Origin: Geobacter sp. AOG1
GTDB lineage: Bacteria; Desulfobacterota; Desulfuromonadia; Geobacterales; Geobacteraceae
Assembly: GCF_019972315.1 (NCBI RefSeq)
Contig: NZ_BLIZ01000001.1
Coordinates: 3,013,521 to 3,077,520, forward strand
Length of the DNA: 64,000 nucleotides
Direction: 5' to 3'
The notes beneath the pieces are model-generated. The model was not told where the DNA came from, did no database searches, and saw only the letters and a program-made list of their open reading frames with translations. Positions within the stretch are counted from its first letter, which is position 1. Each line of letters begins with the position of its first letter. A program made the translations under genes and the position numbers. Positions 45,601-53,102 of this stretch are shown here, piece after piece.

Positions 45601-45877
45601 GCTCATCCTCGGCATACATCGGGTAGTCGAATTCGAGGAAAAGGAAGTCCAGCTTTCACCGGGCGACATCCTTCTCATGTATACCGATGGGATTACCGAG
45701 GCCCAGAACGAGGCAGGAGAACTGTACGGTATGGGGAGGCTGTGCGATCTTCTCGATAAAATGCATGGGGAGTCTGCAGAAAAGATACTCGAGGGGGTCT
45801 TGCGGGATGTGGCACGATACGCCAAAAGCACCACGCTGCAGGATGACATATCGATCGTCGTCGTCAAGATACTCTGA
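42638..45877 (+). CDS. Sodium/solute-symporter-like sensor fused to GAF and SpoIIE/PP2C phosphatase
   Basis: 1079 residues from a TTG start with GAGGGGAG upstream. Residues 1-540 form an SSS/SLC5-like module with about 13 helices (YYGSVGRAATTGLDFSLIYL, ITSIADFISSRYGKSQWLG). Residues about 660-830 are a GAF domain (LLDLVRKEFKFDLVIIRLLG). A coiled linker with EMEI-type signature (RDMEIAKQIQLSLLPDNPPE) leads to the C-terminal SpoIIE phosphatase: HVGGDYYDFF, VIADVSGHSVGAALIMAETR, LLMYTDGITEAQN and DDISIVVVKI. The metal-binding Asp residues are all present. A membrane sensor that dephosphorylates the adjacent STAS antagonist is the natural reading. Confidence 0.93.
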   Translation: MILSIELVVGAALLYVLLLVTIAYYADRRKTQGKSIISNPYIYVLSIAVYLTTWTYYGSVGRAATTGLDFSLIYLGPTLTAFSWWFLLRKIVRISKENNITSIADFISSRYGKSQWLGALITFIAIVGIMPYIALQLKAVSSTFDIICGYPYMQLPFLHGNYPFSIHTSFFAALFFSIFGVIFGARRLVSSERHEGLVAAIAAESILKLVAFISVGIYVTYGLFDGFGDIFSRMAVKGETLGHLVTFGDAGETSYSNWFSMICLSMGAIILLPRQFHIMVIENSSEEHIKKAMWMFPAYMFLINMFVIPIALGGILYSGDILGADYFVLTLPLKSGHSWLALMAFLGGFSAAAGMVMVESVAISTMFLNHLLMPIVVRFKPRSWFPMMLINLKRLGIFLVVFLGYTYQQIVGETYMLVNIGLISFAAVIQFAPALIGGLYWRRGNKSGAITGIFLGFVVWFYTLLLPSLVKSGWWQSSILEKGPFGIGILKPTELFGLSGFDIWTNALFWSLLLNIGGYLACSIILPQNDREKEQVRKFVDVFTLHRQDAPWEAKRFSKPVTIIQFVNLMTKFIGEHQAHASISEYLGDREIDEKGGVSEFELPNLKRFVEKTLAGSVGAAAAGAIVESYLSDIGSRMESVYDIYSKVRADLNESSENLFVRLRASEIMNRTLDLQIIMDDLLDLVRKEFKFDLVIIRLLGDHNLLVVKSYRGEHISTIIDRSTSPDINTYLGDALLGNRPSFLNDTENNAKPESRELLARDGIKSFAHIPIAREGEAPLGVLSVFSRSIIGQFTPPFLKLLTSLAGQLAQAIRIDAEIRAKDKERLEKELAQLENARVLRDMEIAKQIQLSLLPDNPPEITGMQFACRCIPAAHVGGDYYDFFPKDKSIDIVIADVSGHSVGAALIMAETRTVLRAEVRSKNSPSEILTALNDLLHDDLSRAELFITMFYVTFETTTRRLIYANAGHNQPLLFRRGMPSCLELDAEGLILGIHRVVEFEEKEVQLSPGDILLMYTDGITEAQNEAGELYGMGRLCDLLDKMHGESAEKILEGVLRDVARYAKSTTLQDDISIVVVKIL

Positions 45878-46005
45878 TTTCTGGTCCACCTGTTGAACCG
45901 TGCAAATAAAGGTCGAGAAAATCAACATTCTGGGTTAGAATTAGTTGTCAATGAGAGATTTCAATTCGGCCTATAGAAGAGATGGGCTCAGACGGAGAGT
46001 ACTTC

Positions 46006-46341
46006 ATGAACCTTAACATCGAAACCAGAAACGAAGTCATCATTATCTACGTCAAGGAAGAACGGCTGGATGCCCACAACTCGGGGGACCTGAAGAGTGA
46101 AATGCAAAGGCTTTTTGAAGAGGGGAAGAAAAACATCCTCGTCGACCTGCACGATGTCCGCTTCATCGACAGTTCCGGCCTGGGTGCCCTCGTTTCCGGC
46201 TTCAAGAACGCCATTTCGCACCAAGGAAACCTCAAACTCGCCACGTTGCAGACCCAGGTTAAATCGATGTTCGAACTGACCAGGCTGCACCGGGTATTCG
46301 AAATATTTCCTTCCACCGCCGAAGCGCTGGAAAATTTCTAA
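46006..46341 (+). CDS. STAS-domain anti-anti-sigma factor
   Basis: About 111 residues from the ATG at 46006 (GGAGAG upstream). A single STAS domain with the phosphorylatable Ser56 in VRFIDSSGLGALVSGF and the preceding KNILVDLHD strand. In partner switching the unphosphorylated form binds and neutralises an anti-sigma kinase. Encoded 128 bases after the phosphatase and 14 bases before the kinase. Confidence 0.94.
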   Translation: MNLNIETRNEVIIIYVKEERLDAHNSGDLKSEMQRLFEEGKKNILVDLHDVRFIDSSGLGALVSGFKNAISHQGNLKLATLQTQVKSMFELTRLHRVFEIFPSTAEALENF

Positions 46342-46355
46342 CAAGCGAGGTCGCA

Positions 46356-46781
46356 ATGGAGAAGCGGGCGATCGAGGTAGACATCAAGGTGCCGAACCAG
46401 ACCCGGTACCTGAGCCTTATCGGCAGGATAGGTGAAGACATCGCCAAGGAACTGGACAAGTTCGGCGGCGACAGGGAAACCCTCGCCTACCACATCAACC
46501 TCGTCCTTACCGAGGCCATGGTAAACGCGATCAAGTATGCTAATGCCGAAGACCCGGACAAGATGGTGCACATCATGATCACCATTGCCGACAGCGAGCT
46601 GACCATAAGGGTCTACGACGATGGTCAAGGCTTCGACATCAACTCCATTCCCCCCCCCGACTTCGAAAAACTGGAAGATCGGGGGCGCGGCGTCTTCATC
46701 ATCAAGTCGATCATGGATTCTGTCCGGTACAGGAAGATCGACGGAGGGAATGTCCTGGAGATGTCAAAACGGCTGCACTAA
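46356..46781 (+). CDS. Anti-sigma regulatory factor, serine kinase (RsbW/SpoIIAB-like HATPase)
   Basis: 141 residues: an HATPase_c fold with the N-box LTEAMVNAIKYANAED, G1 box VYDDGQGFD and G2 box DRGRGVFIIKSIMD. Kinases of this type phosphorylate the STAS partner and hold a sigma factor or other target. No sigma factor gene is adjacent, so the target is elsewhere. Third gene of the partner-switch unit. Confidence 0.93.
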   Translation: MEKRAIEVDIKVPNQTRYLSLIGRIGEDIAKELDKFGGDRETLAYHINLVLTEAMVNAIKYANAEDPDKMVHIMITIADSELTIRVYDDGQGFDINSIPPPDFEKLEDRGRGVFIIKSIMDSVRYRKIDGGNVLEMSKRLH

Positions 46782-46808
46782 TTCATTCCGGCCCACTCCT
46801 GAGTGCAG

Positions 46809-47588
46809 TCATCCCCGCCGGACCGTCCACCAGACCATCCCCCCCCCGACGAGCAGCATGGGAAGGCTGAGCAGCTGTCCCATGGACAGGCTCCCGACGA
46901 TAAAGCCCAGCTGATAATCCGGCTCCCGGAAAAATTCCACGGTAAAACGAAACAGTCCGTACAATCCGAGAAACGACCAGAAAACGGTCCCTGCCGGTGG
47001 TTTGAGACGACCGATCCCCCAGAGACAGAGATACATCACCGGCCCCTCCAGAAATGCCTCGTACAATTGGGACGGATGGCGAGGCATACCGCCGGCGCGA
47101 GGATCGGGAAAGATAATGCCCCACGGGACGGTGGTCACGCGACCGTACAGTTCACCGTTGATAAAGTTGCCAATGCGACCGAGCCCCAGTCCGATCGGCG
47201 CCGTCATGAAGCCGATATCAAGCATTTGCAGGAAATTGAGTTTCTTCTTCCGCACAAACAAAGCTCCACCCAGAATGGCTCCGAGCAAGCCGCCATGGAA
47301 GGACATCCCCCCTTCCCAGACGGCAAACACCTTCAAGGGATGCGCAAGATAGTCAGATAAGTTGTAAAACAGCACGTATCCCGTTCTTCCGCCAAGAATG
47401 ATCCCCAGAGCCACCATGAATACCAGATCAGAAACATCATCTTTCGTGAGTGGCACTCCCCTGTGCTTCGCTCCGGCCCGTATGATGAAATAGGCCGACA
47501 GAAAACCGATGATATACATGAGCCCGTACCAGCGAAACGCCAGCGGCCCGAGATGAAAAAATACCGGATCGATGTGTGGAAACTGCAT
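46809..47588 (-). CDS. lgt: Prolipoprotein diacylglyceryl transferase
   Basis: First enzyme of bacterial lipoprotein maturation; moves diacylglyceryl from phosphatidylglycerol to the lipobox Cys. About 259 residues from the ATG at 47588 (GGGGAG upstream). Signatures: RWYGLMYIIGFLSAYFIIR, GGRTGYVLFYNL, FHGGLLGAILGG and GRIGNFINGELYGRVTTVPW (the Lgt motif), then HPSQLYEAFLEG. Seven membrane helices are expected. Convergent with the anti-sigma kinase gene. Confidence 0.97.
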   Translation of the reverse strand: MQFPHIDPVFFHLGPLAFRWYGLMYIIGFLSAYFIIRAGAKHRGVPLTKDDVSDLVFMVALGIILGGRTGYVLFYNLSDYLAHPLKVFAVWEGGMSFHGGLLGAILGGALFVRKKKLNFLQMLDIGFMTAPIGLGLGRIGNFINGELYGRVTTVPWGIIFPDPRAGGMPRHPSQLYEAFLEGPVMYLCLWGIGRLKPPAGTVFWSFLGLYGLFRFTVEFFREPDYQLGFIVGSLSMGQLLSLPMLLVGGGMVWWTVRRG

Positions 47589-47705
47589 GGTTCTCCCCGT
47601 ACGATAAAAGTGCACCTAACCTAACAGTAAAACCAAAGGGTGTCAATGACCGGCACGAGCGCCTGCAAGTGCTCAGACTTTGTAACTTTTTAACCAAACA
47701 AAGGG

Positions 47706-47734
47706 TTGACAAATAGTGACGCCGGGACTATACC
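47706..47734 (+). promoter_or_regulatory. Sigma-70 promoter of the Mg2+-transport operon
   Basis: Consensus TTGACA at 47706 and TATACC at 47729 with a 17-base spacer, directly ahead of the M-box leader. Confidence 0.8.
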
Positions 47735-47744
47735 AAGTGAAACA

Positions 47745-47910
47745 CGTTCCTCGTTAGGAAGAGGCGTTTGCACAAACAAAGGCTACTGCACGGAAACGTC
47801 GAAAGACGCCAACGGGTAGACCAGGTATTGTCGGCTTAAGGCTTTACCTAAGGTAGCTGGTGAAAACCTACGTTGTGCACTGCCGAAACTCAACCAGGGG
47901 GAAACCGGCC
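47745..47910 (+). ncRNA. M-box (ykoK leader) Mg2+ riboswitch
   Basis: Recognised by the conserved blocks TCGTTAGGAAGAGGCG, GGCTACTGCACGGAAACGTC, GAAAGACGCCAACGGGTAGA, AAGGTAGCTGGTG and the closing GCACTGCCGAAACTCAACC. This riboswitch binds Mg2+ and lowers expression of Mg2+ transport genes when the ion is plentiful. A perfect terminator hairpin follows before the first gene, so control is by transcription termination. Confidence 0.92.
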
Positions 47911-47924
47911 TTCTATTGCGTACG

Positions 47925-47957
47925 GCCCTTCCTCCTGGAAGGGCTTTTTTTATTTTT
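47925..47957 (+). terminator. Riboswitch expression-platform terminator
   Basis: GCCCTTCC and GGAAGGGC arms around TCCT, then a 13-base T-rich tract. It lies between the M-box aptamer and the start codon at 47972. Confidence 0.9.
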
Positions 47958-47971
47958 CAGGAGTGCTATTC

Positions 47972-49237
47972 ATGAATGAGGTCGTAAGCGAACTCTATCT
48001 GAGCGCGGTTCTCGACAATACCGTCATTAATGAGCAGGGTCAGCAGATCGGCAAACTGTGGGACCTCGTCATGACAGCAGGTGAGATTTTCCCCGAGGTA
48101 TCCCACCTCCTCGTCAAATCACCCACGTCGACCCTGGCCATTCCCTGGAAAGACATCTCGCTCTTCAATCGCTTCGTAATTTCCATAAAAGGAGAATCAG
48201 CGCCCTTTTCCTACGGACCACGGGAGGGAGAAATTCTGGTCAGGCGCGACATTCTCGACAAGCAGATCGTCGACATCAACGGAGCCAAGGTTGTTCGTGT
48301 CAATGACCTGAAACTGGGAAATCAGAAAAATTTCCTTTGCATCTTCGCCGTTGACATCGGTTTCAGGGGATTGCTCCGTCGCCTTGGGTATGAAATGCTG
48401 GGAGAAAAAATCGCTCGCGGCCTCAAGAAAGAACTGTCCCACCAGGAAATCAGCTGGGAATTTGTCCAGCCCCTTGAGTTGAATCTATCCCGCCTGACCC
48501 TCACCATGGCACGCGAGCAGATGGCGGATATGCATCCGGCCGATATCGCCGGCATCATTTCCCAGATTTCCCCGAAACAGATTCAGACCGTACTGACCTC
48601 CCTCGACACGGAAACTGCCGGCGAAGCGATTCACGAATTGAACCCCGAACTCCGGTCCCGGGTCATCACCCAACTGGACAGCGAACAGGCTTCGGACATT
48701 CTGGAAGAAATGGACCCGGACGAGGCAGCGGACGTGCTCGGCGACCTCCCCGAAGAAAAGGCGCAGGAACTTCTGGGGCTCATGGATGAAGAGGAAGCCG
48801 AGGATATCCAGGAACTGATGGAGCATGAGGACGACACCGCCGGGGGCCTCATGAACAGCGAGTTCCTTACCATCGCACCCGATTTCACGGTCAGCGATGC
48901 GCTGAGTCAAACCAAGCTCTTGGCCGCCGATGTCGAAACCGTCTATTATGCCTACGTTGTGGACAGCGATGAATACCTGCTTGGCGTGGTGAGTCTCAAG
49001 GAATTGCTCATTACACCACCGGAAACCCCGATAACCGAGATCATGACCAGTAACCTGAAAACGGTGAAAGTCGATGCAGAGCCGGAAGATATCCTCGAAC
49101 TCATCGCCAAGTACAACCTGATCGCCATACCGGTCCTGGACGAGAAAGAAAAGATCGCGGGGATTGTCACCGTGGACGACATCCTGGAACTGTTTCTCCC
49201 CTATGCCCTGCGCCGCCGGCGATATCGCCACCACTGA
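47972..49237 (+). CDS. MgtE N-domain / CBS-pair protein lacking a transporter domain
   Basis: About 421 residues from the ATG at 47972 (CAGGAG upstream). Order: a PRC-barrel-like N-terminal region (VLDNTVINEQGQQIGKLWDL; a second similar unit near residue 90), the MgtE N superhelical domain (MHPADIAGIISQISPKQIQT, LEEMDPDEAADVLGDLPEEK), and two CBS motifs (AGGLMNSEFLTIAPDFTVSD; ITEIMTSNLKTVKVDAEPED). It ends in an Arg-rich tail. MgtE proteins continue into five membrane helices here, but this one stops. In MgtE these domains sense cytoplasmic Mg2+ and gate the channel, so this protein probably regulates the NRAMP transporter that follows 27 bases later. Confidence 0.9.
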   Translation: MNEVVSELYLSAVLDNTVINEQGQQIGKLWDLVMTAGEIFPEVSHLLVKSPTSTLAIPWKDISLFNRFVISIKGESAPFSYGPREGEILVRRDILDKQIVDINGAKVVRVNDLKLGNQKNFLCIFAVDIGFRGLLRRLGYEMLGEKIARGLKKELSHQEISWEFVQPLELNLSRLTLTMAREQMADMHPADIAGIISQISPKQIQTVLTSLDTETAGEAIHELNPELRSRVITQLDSEQASDILEEMDPDEAADVLGDLPEEKAQELLGLMDEEEAEDIQELMEHEDDTAGGLMNSEFLTIAPDFTVSDALSQTKLLAADVETVYYAYVVDSDEYLLGVVSLKELLITPPETPITEIMTSNLKTVKVDAEPEDILELIAKYNLIAIPVLDEKEKIAGIVTVDDILELFLPYALRRRRYRHH

Positions 49238-49264
49238 TCGCAAATCTAATCCTGGATACCTGAC

Positions 49265-50563
49265 ATGTTTACCGGAATCAGCTTGTTTCGCCTGTTCAAA
49301 CCGCTCCGCAAGGTCAACCCGAGAAATATCCTGCTCTTCCTTGCCATCCTCGGCCCGGGCATCATCACCGCCAACGTGGATAACGACGCCGGCGGGATAA
49401 CCACCTATTCCCTGGCCGGAGCCCAATTCGGCTACACCCTCCTCTGGGTGATGGTGCCGACTACCATTGCCCTCGTGGTAATCCAGGAGATGTGCGCCCG
49501 GATGGGCGCGGTGACCGGCAAAGGGTTGTCGGACCTCATACGGGAATCTTTCGGGGTCAAGGTAACATTTTACGTGATGATTGCCCTGCTCCTCACCAAT
49601 ATGGGAAACTCGGTCTCCGAATTCGCCGGTATAGCGGCCAGCCTGGAAATTTTCGGCATCAGCAAGTACCTGTCGGTGCCGGTCAGCGCCGTTTTGGTCT
49701 GGTTGCTGGTGGTCAAAGGCTCCTACAAGTTCGTGGAGAAAGTATTCCTTGTCGCCTGCATGGTCTACATCGCCTACCCCATCGCCGCCTTCATGGCCGG
49801 CCCAAAGTGGGACACCATTCTTACCGCGACGTTCGTACCGACATTCAAGTCAGACAGTGCCTACCTGATGACCATGATCGGTCTTGTGGGGACCACCATC
49901 GCCCCCTGGATGCAGTTTTACCAGCAATCTGCCGTAGTCGAGAAGGGGATCACCATCGACCAGTACGGTTTTTCAAGGCTGGACGTCATTATCGGCTGCA
50001 TCATGGCCATCGTAGTGGCCTTCTTCATCGTGGTCGCCTGCGCCTCAACGATTCATGTCCAGGGACTGAAGATCGAAACCGCTGCCGATGCAGCAGTCGC
50101 CCTGAAACCGCTGGTGGGCAGACATGCTTCCACGCTCTTCGCCTTCGGACTTTTTAACGCCTCATTGTTCGCCGCCTGCATTCTGCCCCTTTCAACCGCT
50201 TACTACATTTGCGAGGGGTTGGGGTGGGAATCGGGTATAGACAAGAACTTTCGCCAGGCACCCCAGTTTTTCTGGCTCTTCACCATTATCATCATCCTCA
50301 GTGCAATCACCATTCTCATCCCCAACGCCCCCCTGATCATGATCATGTTCATTTCTCAGGTAGTGAACGGCGCAGTGCTCCCCTTCGTACTGATCTTCAT
50401 GCTGAAGCTCGTCAACGACCGCAGCATCATGGGCAGCCATACCAATGGCCCCGTATTCAACGGCATCTCCTGGATAACCGTCGTTATAATGATCGTACTG
50501 ACCGCATTGATGACCGTCGATATCATATTCCCGGGAAGCGTCGGAAAAGTTCTCGGTTTGTAA
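49265..50563 (+). CDS. NRAMP-family transporter, probably NRAMP-related Mg2+ transporter
   Basis: 432 residues, 11 predicted helices. The NRAMP fold is clear (LAILGPGIITANVD, SLAGAQFGYTLLWVMVPTTI, EMCARMGAVTGKGLSDLIRE). The metal-site motifs are altered: TM1 DPGN is Asp41-Ala-Gly-Gly44, and TM6 MPH is Ala213-Pro-Trp215. Loss of the thioether Met removes the selectivity for Mn2+ and Fe2+ over Mg2+; NRAMP-related Mg2+ transporters are described as lacking it. Control by an M-box and pairing with an MgtE_N/CBS protein support Mg2+ as substrate. Confidence 0.9.
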   Translation: MFTGISLFRLFKPLRKVNPRNILLFLAILGPGIITANVDNDAGGITTYSLAGAQFGYTLLWVMVPTTIALVVIQEMCARMGAVTGKGLSDLIRESFGVKVTFYVMIALLLTNMGNSVSEFAGIAASLEIFGISKYLSVPVSAVLVWLLVVKGSYKFVEKVFLVACMVYIAYPIAAFMAGPKWDTILTATFVPTFKSDSAYLMTMIGLVGTTIAPWMQFYQQSAVVEKGITIDQYGFSRLDVIIGCIMAIVVAFFIVVACASTIHVQGLKIETAADAAVALKPLVGRHASTLFAFGLFNASLFAACILPLSTAYYICEGLGWESGIDKNFRQAPQFFWLFTIIIILSAITILIPNAPLIMIMFISQVVNGAVLPFVLIFMLKLVNDRSIMGSHTNGPVFNGISWITVVIMIVLTALMTVDIIFPGSVGKVLGL

Positions 50564-51142
50564 TGACGAGACCGATTCAAGCATGATGAACTAATCGACT
50601 GACCGAGGTCATGAACGACGTCAATTTATAACTGATAAAATGCCAAAAAAATTTGCCAACGACATTGACACTCTCTAATACGATGCTAGACTTCACACTA
50701 CAACGATCTTTGAAAATTGCTCTGGAGTACAGGTTAGAGTTTGTTGGGGTACCTGACTATTTATGAACAAAATAGCGCCGGGTTCTGACGCAGTGTGCAA
50801 GCCTTCTCACCTGAAGGAAGCCTGAAGCGTTATCCCGGACAATGTTGCAACAAAGGTCAGTAACTCTCGCGACCATACGGTAATCTGGAGCAATTCCCTA
50901 TAATTGGTGTCGTCGGACATCTCGCGCACCGTGTACACCGGATTTTTCGGGTGAGTAAAACCCTCGAAAAAGATACGTATCAACCGACGCGGTACTATCC
51001 TTGACAGGATATTGATACGCATCAACCACAACGGATACGCACAAAGCGACCCCGGTGGCACCAATTAGCTACAAAAAAGCCCGGAACGAAATGCGTTCCG
51101 GGCTTTTGCTTTTTGCTGAACGGGAAAACTCCGATTGAAGTC
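50564..51142. other. Gene-poor intergenic stretch with two palindromes
   Basis: No convincing gene. A minus-strand frame at 50807-51064 lacks a ribosome site and a recognisable protein. Two palindromes 40 bases apart, GATACGTATC (50972-50981) and TTGATACGCATCAA (51012-51025), share GATACGYATCAACC and look like regulator-binding sites. The terminator at 51075-51107 closes the stretch. Confidence 0.4.
51075..51107 (-). terminator. Intrinsic terminator of the DUF4124 gene
   Basis: Perfect 14-bp arms AAAAGCCCGGAACG and CGTTCCGGGCTTTT with T-rich sequence on both sides. Confidence 0.88.
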
Positions 51143-51670
51143 CTACTCCCTCGCGCCAGCCGGCACTCCAGCTTTGTTGGCTGCTTCGTCGAGCGCACTG
51201 AGCTTTGTTTTAAGGTCTTGTACCCTGAGTTCCACATTCTTTAAGGATGACTGGATCGACAGATATTCGGTTCGGGACATCTTGCTGGTGTCGTTCAATC
51301 TTCCCCGCAATTGTTCTGCCTGGTCTTCAGCTGCCCTTAGGTCTGCCTTGAGCCGGCCGAAATCCTTACGCCAAGCCTTCTCATCCTTGCCGCCGTAGAG
51401 AATTGCCTTTTTATCTCCGTCAGCAGTCGCCTCTTTCGCGCTCTCCGCGCCCTTTGCGCTCGTTTTCCCCTTCGACTCGTCGATTTCCGTCACTTCAGGG
51501 CCGGTGGGGACATCGGCGTCGAGAATGATAACCTTTTTTCGGTACTCGGGAGGGACGTTCCCCAAGTCTTCGGTAAAACTGATCGTCCCCTTCTTGTCCA
51601 CCCACTTGTACGTAACGGCATAGGCAGGTAGGGCAGCAAAAATAACGAGCAATGCGAGCAGTCGTTTCAT
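51143..51670 (-). CDS. DUF4124-domain secreted protein with C-terminal coiled coil
   Basis: About 175 residues from the ATG at 51670 (CCGGAGGGG upstream), with a signal peptide ending PAYA. The DUF4124 segment is VTYKWVDKKGTISFTEDLGN, a small beta unit found at the N-terminus of many proteobacterial envelope proteins. A charged linker (KGKTSAKGAESAKEATADG) and a helical coiled coil (LKADLRAAEDQAEQLRGRL) follow. Function unknown. Confidence 0.83.
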   Translation of the reverse strand: MKRLLALLVIFAALPAYAVTYKWVDKKGTISFTEDLGNVPPEYRKKVIILDADVPTGPEVTEIDESKGKTSAKGAESAKEATADGDKKAILYGGKDEKAWRKDFGRLKADLRAAEDQAEQLRGRLNDTSKMSRTEYLSIQSSLKNVELRVQDLKTKLSALDEAANKAGVPAGARE

Positions 51671-51724
51671 GTAATTTCCCCTCCGGATATTCATGGAATA
51701 GTGGTGAAGTATCGTTTGAAAGCG

Positions 51725-52069
51725 CTACCCCGGCGGCCAGGCGAGATTACGACCGGCAAGCAGGTGAAAATGGATATGAAAAACAGACTGACCGGCTGCG
51801 GCATTATTGTTATTGACGATACGGAACCCCTGTTCGGCGATGCCCCGCTCCCGGGCTATCCGCGCAGCCACCTGGAAAACGTGCCCAACCAGGGCATTGT
51901 CATCCACATCGAGATCCAGGGCGTTGACAACATGCTTGTGCGGAATAATGAGGAGATGATGGGGTGCCACCGGTGCGATATCCTCGATGACCACCACCTG
52001 CTCGTCCTCGAACACCTTCCGTGCAGGTACTTCCCCCCGCGATATCTTGCAAAACAGGCAATTATCCAT
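51725..52069 (-). CDS. HIT-family nucleotide-binding protein (HINT type)
   Basis: 114 residues. N-terminal NCLFCKISRGEVPARKVFED and the histidine triad HIHFHLLAG at the C-terminus identify the HINT branch, which hydrolyses AMP-linked phosphoramidates. The ATG at 52069 has AAGGGAA upstream. Confidence 0.94.
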   Translation of the reverse strand: MDNCLFCKISRGEVPARKVFEDEQVVVIEDIAPVAPHHLLIIPHKHVVNALDLDVDDNALVGHVFQVAARIARERGIAEQGFRIVNNNNAAAGQSVFHIHFHLLAGRNLAWPPG

Positions 52070-52153
52070 CAAATTCCCTTTCTTCCGTCAAACGGTTGAA
52101 GTTTATGCCATTTCCCCCTCTCATTCAAGCAAAGAGTTCAGAATCCCGGCATA

Positions 52154-52915
52154 TTAAGCAGTTGCAAGAGACGTGCTGACTTTTCGAAGATAAATGAGAA
52201 ACTCACGATTCCCCTTCGGACCCAGGATCGGTGATTCCGTCACGCCACACACTTCCAGAGACAGGCTTTCCGCAAGAGCCTGCACACCATGGATGACCTC
52301 CCGATGCTTGGCTGGATCGCGTACTACCCCCCCCTTTCCCACCTCGCCGCGACCGACCTCGAATTGCGGTTTGATGAGCGCAACAAGCTCCCCTTCCTCC
52401 TTGAGCAGACTAAGGGTGGAAGGAAGCACTTTGTCGAGGGAGATGAAAGAGGCATCGATTACGGCGAAGTCGGGTAATTCAGCCAGCTTGTCCTTCGTCA
52501 GGTAGCGGATATTGGTTTTCTCAATGTTCACCACCCGATGATCCTGACGCAACTTCCACGCAAGTTGTCCGTATCCCACATCCACTGCGTAGACCTTTGT
52601 GGCTCCCCGCTGTAAAAGACAGTCGGTAAAACCGCCCGTGGAGGCGCCGACGTCGAGGACGACCATGCCGGCAACGTCAATGCAGAACTCATCGAGCGCC
52701 TTCTGCAGTTTCAAGCCCCCCCTGCTGACGTACGGCAGAATGTCTCCCTTGAGGCGAATATCCGCATCCATCGCCACCAGTTGTCCCGCTTTGTCCGCCA
52801 CATGGTCATTCACCACCACCTGTCCTGCCATGATGAAGCCGCGGGCACGCTCCCGTGACGACGCCAGTCCCCGGTCAAGCAACAGTTTATCGAGACGCTC
52901 TTTTACTCTGGTCAT
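52154..52915 (-). CDS. tlyA: TlyA-family rRNA 2'-O-methyltransferase
   Basis: About 253 residues. An N-terminal S4 RNA-binding domain (RLDKLLLDRGLASSRERARG, FIMAGQVVVNDHVADKAGQL) is followed by an FtsJ-like SAM-binding domain: VVLDVGASTGGFTDCLLQRG, VYAVDVGYGQLAWKLRQD, FAVIDASFISLDKVLPS and ALIKPQFEVGRGEVGKGGVV. TlyA methylates ribosomal RNA ribose (position C1920 of 23S and, in some forms, C1409 of 16S). The older label hemolysin A is misleading. Confidence 0.93.
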   Translation of the reverse strand: MTRVKERLDKLLLDRGLASSRERARGFIMAGQVVVNDHVADKAGQLVAMDADIRLKGDILPYVSRGGLKLQKALDEFCIDVAGMVVLDVGASTGGFTDCLLQRGATKVYAVDVGYGQLAWKLRQDHRVVNIEKTNIRYLTKDKLAELPDFAVIDASFISLDKVLPSTLSLLKEEGELVALIKPQFEVGRGEVGKGGVVRDPAKHREVIHGVQALAESLSLEVCGVTESPILGPKGNREFLIYLRKVSTSLATA

Positions 52916-53102
52916 AAACGGCAATACCCTTTGAAATACCGACTCCTGCACGAAGCTGGGGCACGCGCGACTGCAATGCTTGAGCCGCTTCTGTCAAGCA
53001 TCTTACCCCTAACCTACCCATGAATCAAGGAGCAATTTGCCATGAAACCCACACCGGCATTTAAAGTTGACACCTTTCGGGTTGTCAGTGTATTGAATCA
53101 TC

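Noticed and set aside
50807-51064. 85-residue minus-strand frame in the gap after the NRAMP gene.
   Set aside because: No ribosome site, non-ATG start and no recognisable motif; parts look protein-like but not enough to annotate.
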